Shown here one piece after another: positions 37,748 to 46,560 of a stretch of 64,000 nucleotides of DNA. The stretch is from the NCBI GenBank assembly GCA_963811265.1, contig CAWEQS010000004.1, positions 1 to 64,000 on the forward strand, written 5' to 3'. Source of the DNA: JAOUJD01 sp963811265. GTDB lineage: Bacteria; Pseudomonadota; Gammaproteobacteria; Burkholderiales; Burkholderiaceae_F. The notes under the pieces were generated by a model, which did no database searches, was not told the origin of the DNA, and was given only the letters and a program-made list of their open reading frames with translations. A program made the position numbers and the translations under genes. Within the stretch, counting starts at the first letter, position 1. Every line of letters begins with the position of its first letter.

Positions 37748-39645
37748 GTGTCTTCGACAGGCGCTTCAGGTGGACCAGCAGCAGCGAGATCGCCGCCGGC
37801 GTGACTCCCGAGATCCGGGACGCCTGCCCCACCGTCTCCGGCCGCTGATGCTTGAGTTTCTGCCGGACCTCAATCGACAACCCCTGTACCGTGTCGTAGT
37901 CGATGTCGGCGGGAATCCGCGTGGTTTCGTGCGCCTCGTGCCGTGAGACCTCTTCTTCCTGGCGCGCGATGTAGCCGGCGTACTTCACGGCGATCTCGAC
38001 CTGCTCCGCGACGACCGGATCATCCGAGGCGGGCTCGCCGAGCGACCGCCCCTCGACATCCCGAAGCGAGATGAGCGCGCCGTAGGTCACGGACGGTCGG
38101 CGGAGCAAGTCGGTGAGCGTGTACTCTCGCTCTATGCCTTTGCCCAGCACGCGAACCGCCTCCGCTGGAGCGACGATGCGAGGATTCACCCAGGTCGACT
38201 TGAGGCGTTCGAGTTCGCGCGCCACGGCGTCCCGCTTGCGGTTGAAGTGGTCCCATCGACGGTCGTCCACGCAGCCAAGGCTCCGGCCCGCTTCAGTCAG
38301 TCGCATGTCGGCGTTGTCCTCGCGCAACGACAGGCGGTACTCGGCGCGACTCGTGAACATCCGATACGGCTCGGACACGCCGCGCGTGATCAGGTCGTCG
38401 ACGAGAACCCCGAGGTACGCTTGGTCGCGACCCGGGCACCACGCCTCCCGCCCCTGCGCCTGCAGAGCCGCATTCAGGCCGGCCAGCAGTCCTTGCGCGG
38501 CCGCTTCCTCGTAGCCCGTCGTTCCATTGATCTGGCCGGCGAAGAACAGCCCGCGGATCCGCCTTCGTCTCGAGCGAGCTCTTCAGCGCGCGCGGATCGT
38601 AGTAGTCGTACTCGATGGCGTAGCCCGGCCGGAGGATGTGCGCGTTCTCGAGTCCGCGCATCGACCGGACGACCGCGATCTGCACATCGAACGGCAGCGA
38701 CGTGGAAATGCCGTTCGGGTAGTACTCGTGGGTCGTCAAGCCTTCAGGCTCGAGGAAGATCTGGTGGCTGGCCTTGTCGGCAAACCGATGGATCTTGTCC
38801 TCGATCGACGGGCAGTACCGCGGGCCGACGCCCTCGATCACGCCCGAGTACATCGGCGACCGATCGAGGTTCGACCGGATGATCTCGTGCGTCGCGGCGT
38901 TGGTGTGCGTGATCCAGCACGAAAGCTGCTCGGGGTGCTGCTCCGGCGCACCGAGGAACGAGAACACCGGGATCGGATCCAGATCGCCCGGTTGCTCCTG
39001 GCACGCGGAAAAGTCGACCGTCCGCCCGTCGAGGCGCGGCGGCGTTCCGGTCTTGAGGCGGCCCTGCGGGAGCTGCAACTCCTTGAGACGCGCGGCGAGG
39101 GAGATCGCAGGGGGATCGCCCGCCCGTCCCGCCGCGTAGTTCTGAAGGCCGATGTGGACCAGCCCGTTCAGGAAAGTACCGGCGGTCAATACCACGGTCC
39201 GGCCCGGGAAACGAATGCCGGACTGCGTGACGGCGCCGACGACCCGCTCCCCTTCCAACATCAGGTCATCGACGGCCTGCTGGAAGATCCAGAGGTTGGG
39301 CTGGTTTTCGAGGCGCCCGCGAATCGCCTTCTTGTACAGCAGGCGATCTGCCTGTGCGCGGGTGGCGCGCACCGCCGGACCCTTCGAGCCATTCAGGATC
39401 CTGAACTGGATTCCCGCCTCGTCCGTGGCGGCCGCCATCGCGCCGCCCAGGGCGTCGACCTCCTTGACTAGATGGCCCTTGCCGATCCCGCCGATCGACG
39501 GGTTGCAGGACATCTGCCCGAGCGTCTCGATGTTGTGGGTGAGCAGCAACGTGCGGCAACCGGTCCGTGCGGCCACGAGCGCAGCCTCCGTTCCGGCGTG
39601 GCCACCACCGACGACGATGACATCGAATGACTCCGGGTACAGCAT
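37722..39645 (-). CDS. mnmG: tRNA uridine 5-carboxymethylaminomethyl modification enzyme MnmG (frameshifted)
   Basis: MnmG works with MnmE to add the cmnm5 group to wobble uridine 34. The FAD-binding start reads DVIVVGGGHAGTEAALVAAR, then NPSIGGIGKGHLVKEVDALGG. The C-terminal part has EPYRMFTSRAEYRLSLREDNAD and ends in the helical domain RISGVTPAAISLLLVHLK. One extra base near 38562 separates SSLETKA from IRGLFFAGQINGTTGYEEAA. Corrected length is 641 residues, normal. It heads the mnmG-rsmG-LysE-lipocalin-parA-parB run. Confidence 0.96.
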
Positions 39646-39731
39646 GGCGGGGCGGAAAACCGATGAAGGCGCGGGGCCGGAAAGTAAAGCCGGGAGCGCG
39701 CGAGTATACGGAGCGCCGTCTACTCGCGTAG

Positions 39732-39772
39732 TGACTGTTTCACGTGGAACGCGGTTCCACGTGAAACAGTCA
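39732..39772. promoter_or_regulatory. Twin inverted parS sites (ParB-binding)
   Basis: A perfect 19-bp inverted repeat (arms 39732-39750 and 39754-39772, 3-base spacer GCG) contains two parS-like 16-mers. The left one (39736-39751) matches TGTTTCACGTGGAACA at 15 of 16 and the right one (39753-39768) matches the inverted form at 15 of 16. It lies between mnmG and the AsmA-like gene and overlaps that gene's stop codon. It is therefore a double ParB site close to parAB. No T-run follows, so a terminator is unlikely. Confidence 0.85.
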
Positions 39773-41674
39773 ACGGCCGAAGCGGGGCTGGAAGGCGGTA
39801 CCGCTGATTCGCAGAGTCATCGGCGCCTGGATCCTCTGCCCACCCAATTCGACACGAACGACCCCGGCGATCGACGCATCGGGTGCGACCGTGAAGTTGC
39901 TGCGGGCGACCATGGCGCCCGCGCGGCCCCCCGTTTCCTCGAACCGAACGCCGTTTGCCGACGCGACCACGGTCCCGCCAAACTCCGTGAAGCGAGTCAC
40001 GCCCGAGGCAGCCACACCCTGGGTCGCCGCAAGGCCAAGATTGATCCCGTTGAGAACGGCGAACCTGACGGTGAACGGACCGGCGACGGCACTATTCACG
40101 ATCGCTTCCTCCGCCGTTGCGCCACGTCCCAGCATCACGAGGTTCAAGGTCGCCGTGCCCTGCATCGCCGCCGGCCCTCCCGCGGACGATCCCTGCTTCT
40201 GTCCGCGCAAGGAGTCCAGGACCGTCTCGACGTCGACCTTACCGGCCTCGGCAGTGCCGGTCACCACCCAATCCACGTCGCCAGCGACGAAGACCGTGCC
40301 CGTGGTGATCCCGAAGAAACCGGTGAGCGCGTAACTCGAAACTTCGAGGACGTTGCCCCGGATGCTTCCGCTGGCTCGGACATTGCTCCACCGTGTCCGC
40401 GGACCGACCGGGACCGCCCAGCGTTGCGCGTCGAGCGTGAAGTCGATCGCGCCCGGCTCGCCGGTCGATGGCCGGAACTGCAACTGCATCGAACTATCGT
40501 CGCTGGCGAGTTCCTTCAGGACCAACGGGCCGAAGCGCCCGTCGTCGCCGCGACGCATGGCCGCCTCGTACCGCCCGGGGAACAGGCGGGAGCCGGGAAC
40601 CTGGATCGACTCGAAACGGATCGTTGAAATCGTCTGCGGCAACCCCGCCGTTCCGCTGGGGACCCGCTTGACGGCGGCGATCGCCTGCGCGGCCGACATC
40701 GCCGTGGGAGCGACGGTCGCCTCTCCCCACACCCATTGCCCGCCGTTCAAGGCGAACCAGAGATCCTTCCAGTTGATCAGCAGCGCAACCTGCTCCGCGC
40801 CGAACTCTCCGCCGACATCGACGCCGCGCAGGATGAGGCGCGGCGACGGCAGGAACCTGAACTCGGTCTCGGCGACCTTGACCGGAGCCTTGAAGGCGCC
40901 AGTCAGTCGCTCGCCGACGCGCGATGCAGACGCCTGATCGCGGACCGGCTTCAGGACGCCGTAGACCACGCCGCCGAAGACGATCACGACTGCCACCACG
41001 AGGAGCCGCTTCATCCAGGCCTGCAATACGACCTGCCGGCGTTGCTCGGTGTACTCCTCCATCTCGGCCCGGTCGCGCTCTTCCTGCAGGTCGAGCCGGT
41101 CCGGGACGTTTACGGTCGTGATCGCGAAGCTGGAGGCTTCCGTTGGGTCCCATTCGCGGTCGGCAAATGGAGACGGCGAGAACGTGTAATGTGAGCGGCC
41201 ACTCTCCGCCGGAATGCCTTCCGTAGGCTGTTCTCGGCGGCGCCTGGTCTCAGCCGCCTCCTCCTGCGCCAGCTGTGCCGCGGCACGATCCACGCTCGCC
41301 CGGACCAGTTCGGCCGCCACATCGCCACTCGTGCCGGCAGCGCCAGTGACGGGATCCAGCTCGATTTGCTCGAGGAACTCCGCGACGACATCGGGCTCGA
41401 GGCGCATCACTTCCTCGGCCCGGCCCGGTGACTGCAGGTCGTCGGCCGTGCCCGACGGCTCGACCAGGCCAGCCTCCTCCAGCTTGACGATCGTGCGCTC
41501 GATCCGCTCGTTGTCGAGGCTGGGCAGCCGCGCCCGGAGCCCCGCGACGGTCAGGCGGCCGTCCAGGAGGATCAGGACCAGCCGCTCGCTCTGCGTGAAC
41601 TGGTGCGACTTCTCATAGACCTCGCGCAGCCCTCGATCGGTGCGGCGATAGACCATCGCTGAGTTCAACGACAT
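39770..41674 (-). CDS. AsmA-like membrane protein with winged-helix-like N-terminus
   Basis: This 634-residue protein has three parts. Residues 1-75 look like a winged helix (YRRTDRGLREVYEKSH and LILLDGRLTVAGLRARLPS), seen in several Burkholderiales proteins. A charged linker follows, and then a transmembrane segment at about 223-242 (RLLVVAVVIVFGGVVYGVLK). The rest resembles AsmA/DUF748-type periplasmic domains, with FRFLPSPRLILRGVDVGG and repeated beta-rich stretches up to the end. AsmA-like proteins are linked to lipid transfer at the envelope. The cytosolic wing suggests sensing or regulation, but function is unknown. Its stop codon overlaps the parS pair. Confidence 0.7.
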   Translation of the reverse strand: MSLNSAMVYRRTDRGLREVYEKSHQFTQSERLVLILLDGRLTVAGLRARLPSLDNERIERTIVKLEEAGLVEPSGTADDLQSPGRAEEVMRLEPDVVAEFLEQIELDPVTGAAGTSGDVAAELVRASVDRAAAQLAQEEAAETRRRREQPTEGIPAESGRSHYTFSPSPFADREWDPTEASSFAITTVNVPDRLDLQEERDRAEMEEYTEQRRQVVLQAWMKRLLVVAVVIVFGGVVYGVLKPVRDQASASRVGERLTGAFKAPVKVAETEFRFLPSPRLILRGVDVGGEFGAEQVALLINWKDLWFALNGGQWVWGEATVAPTAMSAAQAIAAVKRVPSGTAGLPQTISTIRFESIQVPGSRLFPGRYEAAMRRGDDGRFGPLVLKELASDDSSMQLQFRPSTGEPGAIDFTLDAQRWAVPVGPRTRWSNVRASGSIRGNVLEVSSYALTGFFGITTGTVFVAGDVDWVVTGTAEAGKVDVETVLDSLRGQKQGSSAGGPAAMQGTATLNLVMLGRGATAEEAIVNSAVAGPFTVRFAVLNGINLGLAATQGVAASGVTRFTEFGGTVVASANGVRFEETGGRAGAMVARSNFTVAPDASIAGVVRVELGGQRIQAPMTLRISGTAFQPRFGR

Positions 41675-41804
41675 TGCGTGACTCTAGGTACCTGCCGCTG
41701 ACAGGTCAGAGGATCGAGGCGATCGATTGTATCTACGGACACCCCGCGCTCGTCGTTCCCATTCCCTCGATAAGCGCGGCCAAGGCCACCCGCCCCCGAG
41801 TTGC

Positions 41805-41832
41805 CAAACAAAAAGGGCGGTCTGGCCGCCCT
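41805..41832 (-). terminator. Rho-independent terminator of the liv operon
   Basis: AGGGCGG (41814-41820) pairs with CCGCCCT (41826-41832) around a 5-base loop, and the minus strand continues into TTTTTGTTT. It lies 20 bases after the livM stop. Confidence 0.8.
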
Positions 41833-41852
41833 CTCGTCCGCGCCTGGCAGCG

Positions 41853-42845
41853 CTATGCGGAGGCCGTCGCCCGACGGTGCGCCCACCACTCGTTGAACTC
41901 GCCGACGATGCCGCGGCGGAAGGCCATCACGCAGACGACGAAGATCAGGCCGGTCACGACAGTGACGGACTCGCCGAGCCCGTTGAACCATTCGATCCCG
42001 GTGAGGCGGCCCAGGAACATGCCGATGTCGCCCACCTTGTTCTCGAGCGCGACGATGATGAAGGCGCCGAGGATGGGGCCGAGCATCGTTCCCATGCCGC
42101 CGACGAGCACCATCAGGATGACGAGCCCGGACATGCTCCAGTGCGCGTCCGTCAGCGTCGCGAACCCCAGGACCAGCGTCTTCGTCGCGCCGGCCAGGCC
42201 GGCGAGCGCCGCCGACAGCACGAAGGCGAGCAGCTTGAAGCGCGCCGTGTCGTAGCCGAGGGACATCGCGCGCGGCTCGTTCTCGCGGATCGCCTTCAGC
42301 ACCTGGCCGAACGGCGAGTGAACGGTGCGGTAGATCAGCAGGAACGACAGCACGAAGATGCCCAGCACGACGTAGTAAAGCGACAAGTCGCTCGAGAGGT
42401 CGACCAGTCCGAGGAACTTGCCGCGCGGCACGCTCTGCAACCCATCCTCGCCGCCGGTGAACGGCGCCTGCAGGAAGAAGAAGAACAGCATCTGCGCGAG
42501 CGCGAGCGTGATCATCGAGAAATAGATGCCGCTGCGGCGGATCGCCAGCGCGCCCATCACGAAGCCGAGCATCGCGCCGCTGACGAGCCCGATCAGCAGG
42601 CCGATCTCGGTCGACACGCCCCAGAACTTCAGCGCGTGGCCGGCCGCGTAGGCCGACCCGCCGAGAAACGCCGCGTGACCGAACGAGAGCAGCCCCGTGA
42701 AGCCGATCAGCAGGTTGAAGGCGCACGCGAAGAGCGCGAAGCACATCACCTTCATCACGAACACGGGGTACGCGCCGACGAGGGGAAGGATGGCCACCAG
42801 CGCCAGGAGCGCCAGGTAGACCACGAACTCCTTCGAGAGCTTCAC
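41853..42845 (-). CDS. livM: Branched-chain amino acid ABC transporter permease LivM
   Basis: One of two permeases of the operon, 330 residues with about 9-10 membrane segments. The typical C-terminal block VLVGGMGTMLGPILGAFIIVALEN carries the EAA-like contact for the ATPases. Start is GTG 42845, one base after the livH stop, so translation is coupled. It is the last gene, followed by a terminator. The substrate is likely a branched-chain or related amino acid. Confidence 0.92.
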   Translation of the reverse strand: MKLSKEFVVYLALLALVAILPLVGAYPVFVMKVMCFALFACAFNLLIGFTGLLSFGHAAFLGGSAYAAGHALKFWGVSTEIGLLIGLVSGAMLGFVMGALAIRRSGIYFSMITLALAQMLFFFFLQAPFTGGEDGLQSVPRGKFLGLVDLSSDLSLYYVVLGIFVLSFLLIYRTVHSPFGQVLKAIRENEPRAMSLGYDTARFKLLAFVLSAALAGLAGATKTLVLGFATLTDAHWSMSGLVILMVLVGGMGTMLGPILGAFIIVALENKVGDIGMFLGRLTGIEWFNGLGESVTVVTGLIFVVCVMAFRRGIVGEFNEWWAHRRATASA

Positions 42846-42846
42846 G

Positions 42847-43734
42847 CTATTTCTCCTTGCCGAACAGGCCAGCGGGCCGGATCAGCAGCACGATCGCCAT
42901 GATGACGAACACCACCGTCGACGAAGCCTCGGGATAGAACACCCGCGTGAAGCCCTCGATCACGCCGAGTCCCAGGCCGGTGAGGATCGAGCCCATGATC
43001 GAGCCCATGCCGCCGATCACGACCACGGCGAACACGACGATGATCAGGTTGCTGCCCATCAGCGGCTGCACCTGCAGGATGGGCGCCGCCAGCACGCCGG
43101 CAAAGCCGGCGAGCGCAACGCCGAAGCCGTAGGTCAGCGTGACCATCAGCGGCACGTTCACGCCGAAGGCCTGCGTCAGCTGCGCGTTCTCGGTTCCGGC
43201 GCGCAGATAGGCGCCGAGCTTGGTGCGCTCGATGACGAACCAGGTGCCGAAGCACACGACCAGCGACGCGACGACGACCCATGCCCGGTAGTTGGGCAGG
43301 ATCATGAACCCGAGGTTGGTGGCGCCTTCCAGTTGTTCGGGCACGCTGTACGGGAGGCCCGACACGCCGTAGAAGGAGCGGAAGAATCCCTCGATCAGCA
43401 GCACGAGGCCGAAAGTCAGCAGCAGCCCGTAGAGGTGATCGAGCTTGTAGAGGTGCCGCAGCAGCAGCCTCTCGATGACGACGCCGAACACGCCGACCAG
43501 CAGCGGCGCGACGGCCAGCATGACCCAGTAATTGAGGCCGAAGTAGGTCAGGCCCATCCACGCGAAGATCGCGCCCATCATGTAGAGCGCGCCGTGGGCG
43601 AAATTGATGACGTTCAGCAGCCCGAAGATGACCGCGAGCCCGAGCGACAGCATCGCGTAGAACGAGCCGTTGACCAGCCCCAGCAACAGCTGGGACAGCA
43701 GCGCGGGCAGTGGAATGCCGAAGAGTTCAGTCAT
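42847..43734 (-). CDS. livH: Branched-chain amino acid ABC transporter permease LivH
   Basis: The other permease, 295 residues from ATG 43734, starts MTELFGIPLPALLSQLLLGLVNG with the typical SLGLAVIFGLLNVINFAHGA. The C-terminal ATPase-contact block is FAVVVIGGMGSIMGSILTGL. It lies downstream of the substrate-binding protein gene and a hairpin, and directly upstream of livM. Confidence 0.92.
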   Translation of the reverse strand: MTELFGIPLPALLSQLLLGLVNGSFYAMLSLGLAVIFGLLNVINFAHGALYMMGAIFAWMGLTYFGLNYWVMLAVAPLLVGVFGVVIERLLLRHLYKLDHLYGLLLTFGLVLLIEGFFRSFYGVSGLPYSVPEQLEGATNLGFMILPNYRAWVVVASLVVCFGTWFVIERTKLGAYLRAGTENAQLTQAFGVNVPLMVTLTYGFGVALAGFAGVLAAPILQVQPLMGSNLIIVVFAVVVIGGMGSIMGSILTGLGLGVIEGFTRVFYPEASSTVVFVIMAIVLLIRPAGLFGKEK

Positions 43735-43746
43735 CGCAGCCGTCAG

Positions 43747-43777
43747 AAAAGGCACCGGGCGGAAAACCGCCCGGTGC
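43747..43777 (-). terminator. Intercistronic hairpin after the substrate-binding protein gene
   Basis: GCACCGGGCGG (43752-43762) pairs with CCGCCCGGTGC (43767-43777) around AAAA; on the minus strand it runs into CTTTTC. It probably acts as a leaky terminator or RNA stabiliser that makes the binding-protein mRNA more abundant than livH-livM. Confidence 0.6.
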
Positions 43778-43787
43778 GTTCACACTC

Positions 43788-45002
43788 TTACTTCTTGACC
43801 AGCGAGCACTTCGAATTCGCGAGCTTCGTGTACGCCTCGTCGCCCGGAATCGTCTGCACCAGCCTGAAGTAGTCCCACGGCTCCTTCGACTCGCCAGGCG
43901 CCTTCACCTGCATCAGGTACATGTCATGCACCATGCGGCCGTCCTCGCGGATCACGCCGTTCTTGGTGAACATGTCGTTGATCTTCGACTTCTTGAGCTG
44001 CGCCATGACGGCGTCGGCGTCGTCCGTCCCCGCCGCCTTCACCGCCTTCAGGTAAGTGGTGACCGCTGAGTAGTCTCCGGCCTGCAGCATCGACGGCATC
44101 CGCTTCATCTTGTCGAAGAAGCGGCGGCCCCACTCGCGCGACTCGGGCGTCTGGTTCCAGTACCAGCCGTCGGTCAGGTACATGCCCTGCGTCGTCTTCA
44201 GCCCGAGGCTGTGGATGTCGTTGATGAACATCAGCAGGCCGGCGAGCTTCATCGTCTTCGTCACGCCGAACTCGTTCGCCGCCTTGATCGAGTTGATCGT
44301 GTCGCCGCCGGCGTTGGCCAGCCCGAGGATCTGGGCCTTGCTGTTCTGCGCCTGCAGCAGGAACGACGAAAAGTCCGACGCCGACAGCGGATGGCGCACC
44401 GCGCCGACCACCGTGCCGCCCGCGGCCTTCACCACGTCGCCGGTGTCCTTCTCCAGCGAGTGCCCGAACGCGTAGTCGGCGGTCAGGAAGTACCAGCTCT
44501 TGCCGCCGCTCTTGACGACCGCCGCGCCGGTGCCGTTGGCAAGCGCGACCGTGTCGTACGCGTAGTGCACCGTGTACGGCGTGCAGTCCTCGTTCGTCAG
44601 CCGCGAGGTCGCCGCGCCGACGGAGAAGTACGGCCGCTTCTTCTCGGCGGCCACCTTGGCGGACGCGAGCGCGGTCGACGAGTTGGTCCCGCCGATGATC
44701 ACGTCGGCGCCGGCCTGGTCGATCCACTCACGCACCTTCGACGAGGCGATGTCCGCCTTGTTCTGGTGGTCGGCGAAGACAAGCTCGATCTTCTTGCCGG
44801 GGAACTCCTTCTGCATGTCGGCGATCGCCATGCGGATCGCCTCGACGCCGCCCTGCCCGTCGATGTCGGAGTACAGCGAAGACATGTCGGTGACGAAGCC
44901 GATCACGATCTTGTCGCCCGACAGCTTCTGCGCCTGCGCGCTGCCGACGCCGAATGCCAACCCGCACAATGCAAGCGCGGCACAGATTTTCTTCAGTTTC
45001 AC
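43788..45002 (-). CDS. Branched-chain amino acid ABC transporter substrate-binding protein
   Basis: The 404-residue periplasmic binding protein has a signal peptide (ICAALALCGLAFGVGSAQA) and a two-lobed type 1 fold with IVIGFVTDMSSLYSDIDGQGG and ADVIIGGTNSSTALASAKV. It belongs to the LivJ/LivK-like family, whose members also bind urea, aromatic acids or amides, so substrate is not certain. A strong GAGGAGG ribosome site precedes the GTG start. A hairpin follows and separates it from the permeases. Confidence 0.93.
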   Translation of the reverse strand: MKLKKICAALALCGLAFGVGSAQAQKLSGDKIVIGFVTDMSSLYSDIDGQGGVEAIRMAIADMQKEFPGKKIELVFADHQNKADIASSKVREWIDQAGADVIIGGTNSSTALASAKVAAEKKRPYFSVGAATSRLTNEDCTPYTVHYAYDTVALANGTGAAVVKSGGKSWYFLTADYAFGHSLEKDTGDVVKAAGGTVVGAVRHPLSASDFSSFLLQAQNSKAQILGLANAGGDTINSIKAANEFGVTKTMKLAGLLMFINDIHSLGLKTTQGMYLTDGWYWNQTPESREWGRRFFDKMKRMPSMLQAGDYSAVTTYLKAVKAAGTDDADAVMAQLKKSKINDMFTKNGVIREDGRMVHDMYLMQVKAPGESKEPWDYFRLVQTIPGDEAYTKLANSKCSLVKK

Positions 45003-45035
45003 GTTGTCTCCTCCTCGAAGGGAAGTGTTGGTTGA

Positions 45036-45740
45036 TCAGACTCCAAGGAGCTCGTGCAGCGTGGATTCCTTCTCCCGCAGCTGCGCCGCGGCGAAGGTTT
45101 CGACGATGCGTCCGTGCTCCATGACATAGAAACGGTCGGCCAGAGGCGCCGCGAAGCGGAAGTTCTGTTCGACCATCACGACGGTGTAACCCTTGGCCTT
45201 CAGCATCCGGATCATCTCGCCGAGCTTGGCGACGATCACGGGCGCGAGGCCTTCCGAGATCTCGTCCAGCAGCAGCAGGTGGGCGCCGGTGCGCAGGATC
45301 CGGGCCACCGCGAGCATCTGCTGCTCGCCGCCCGACAGCCGCGACCCCTGGCTCTTCGCGCGCTCCTTCAGGTTCGGGAACATTCCGTAGATCTCTTCGA
45401 TGCTCATGCCGCCCTCGGCCGCGACCCGCGGCGGCAGCAGCAGGTTCTCTTCGCAGGAGAGGCTGGCGAAGATGCCGCGCTCCTCCGGGCAGTAGCCAAT
45501 GCCGAGGTGGGCGATCCGGTGCGTCGCCATGCCGATCGTTTCGGTGCCGTTGACCTGGATCGACCCCTTGCGCGTGCCGGTCAGCCCCATGATCGCGCGC
45601 AGCGTCGTCGTCCGGCCGGCCCCGTTGCGTCCGAGCAGCGTGACCACTTCGCCCTCGTTCACGTGCAGGTCGACGCCGTGCAGGATGTGCGACTCGCCAT
45701 ACCAGGCGTGCAGATTCTTGATCTCGAGCGCCGCGGCCAT
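45036..45740 (-). CDS. livF: Branched-chain amino acid ABC transporter ATP-binding protein LivF (Walker A Lys to Arg)
   Basis: The 234-residue ATPase has the signature LSGGEQQMLAVARIL, Walker B LLLLDEISEGLAP and the H-loop-region VVMVEQNF of LivF. Walker A reads GRNGAGRTTTL: the usual Lys is Arg. This is in frame and lies within an intact gene, so it is either a family-specific variant or a base error. The start is ATG 45740; a TTG at 45752 is an in-frame alternative but less likely. It starts one base after the livG stop. Confidence 0.9.
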   Translation of the reverse strand: MAAALEIKNLHAWYGESHILHGVDLHVNEGEVVTLLGRNGAGRTTTLRAIMGLTGTRKGSIQVNGTETIGMATHRIAHLGIGYCPEERGIFASLSCEENLLLPPRVAAEGGMSIEEIYGMFPNLKERAKSQGSRLSGGEQQMLAVARILRTGAHLLLLDEISEGLAPVIVAKLGEMIRMLKAKGYTVVMVEQNFRFAAPLADRFYVMEHGRIVETFAAAQLREKESTLHELLGV

Positions 45741-45741
45741 G

Positions 45742-46521
45742 TCAGTGTCCAATGCCTTCCAGCTGCGCGTCGGACGTGCCCATGTAGGCCTCCATCACGG
45801 CCGGGTTCCTCGACACGTTCGAGTAGGGCCCTTCCGCGAGGACGGCACCCCGCGCGAGCACGGTGATGGTGTCCGCGATGCTCGACACGACGTTCATGTT
45901 GTGCTCGACCATCAGCACCGTGCGCCCGGCGGCGACCCGCTTGATCAGTTCGGTGACGCGGGCAACGTCCTCGTGGCCCATGCCCTGGGTCGGCTCGTCG
46001 AGCAGCATCAGTTCCGGTTCGGTGGCGAGCGTGGTCGCGATCTCCAGCGCGCGCTTGCGCCCGTACGGCAGCGACACCGTCTGCGTCGATGCGAATGAAC
46101 GAAGGTCCACCTGGTCGAGCAGCGCGAGCGCACGGTCGTTCAGGTGGTCGAGCGAACGCTCGCTGCGCCAGAACTGGAACGAAAGGCCGGTCGGCCGTTG
46201 CAGTGCGATGCGCACGTTCTCCAGCGCGGTCAGGTGCGGAAACACGGACGAGATCTGGTACGAACGCACGATGCCCCGCCGCGCGATGTGCTCCGGCGTG
46301 TCCCTCGTGATGTCTTCGCCGTTGAACAGGATCTGCCCGCGCGTCGGCGTCAGGAACTTGGTCAGCAGGTTGAAGCAGGTGGTCTTGCCCGCGCCGTTGG
46401 GGCCGATCAGCGCGTGGATGGTCCCGCGCACGACCTTCAGGTTGACGTCGGCGACGGCGACGAAGCCCTTGAACTCCTTCGTCAGGCTGCGCGTTTCCAG
46501 GATGGTGTCGGAGGCGTTCAT
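45742..46521 (-). CDS. livG: Branched-chain amino acid ABC transporter ATP-binding protein LivG
   Basis: The second ATPase, 259 residues. It has a normal Walker A (GPNGAGKTTCFNLL), a signature SLPYGRKRALEIATTLATEPELMLLDEPTQGMG, and the C-terminal LivG-type extension. It starts at ATG 46521 (MNASDTILETRSL). It is the first transporter gene of the operon, preceded by the iron-type alcohol dehydrogenase gene with a 39-base gap. Confidence 0.93.
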   Translation of the reverse strand: MNASDTILETRSLTKEFKGFVAVADVNLKVVRGTIHALIGPNGAGKTTCFNLLTKFLTPTRGQILFNGEDITRDTPEHIARRGIVRSYQISSVFPHLTALENVRIALQRPTGLSFQFWRSERSLDHLNDRALALLDQVDLRSFASTQTVSLPYGRKRALEIATTLATEPELMLLDEPTQGMGHEDVARVTELIKRVAAGRTVLMVEHNMNVVSSIADTITVLARGAVLAEGPYSNVSRNPAVMEAYMGTSDAQLEGIGH

Positions 46522-46560
46522 CGCGTTCGTCGTTGTCTTCCTCAACCGGCTCCCACCCGC

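Noticed and set aside
39732..39772. Rho-independent terminator of the AsmA-like gene
   Set aside because: The palindrome has no T-run on either side and matches the parS consensus in both arms.
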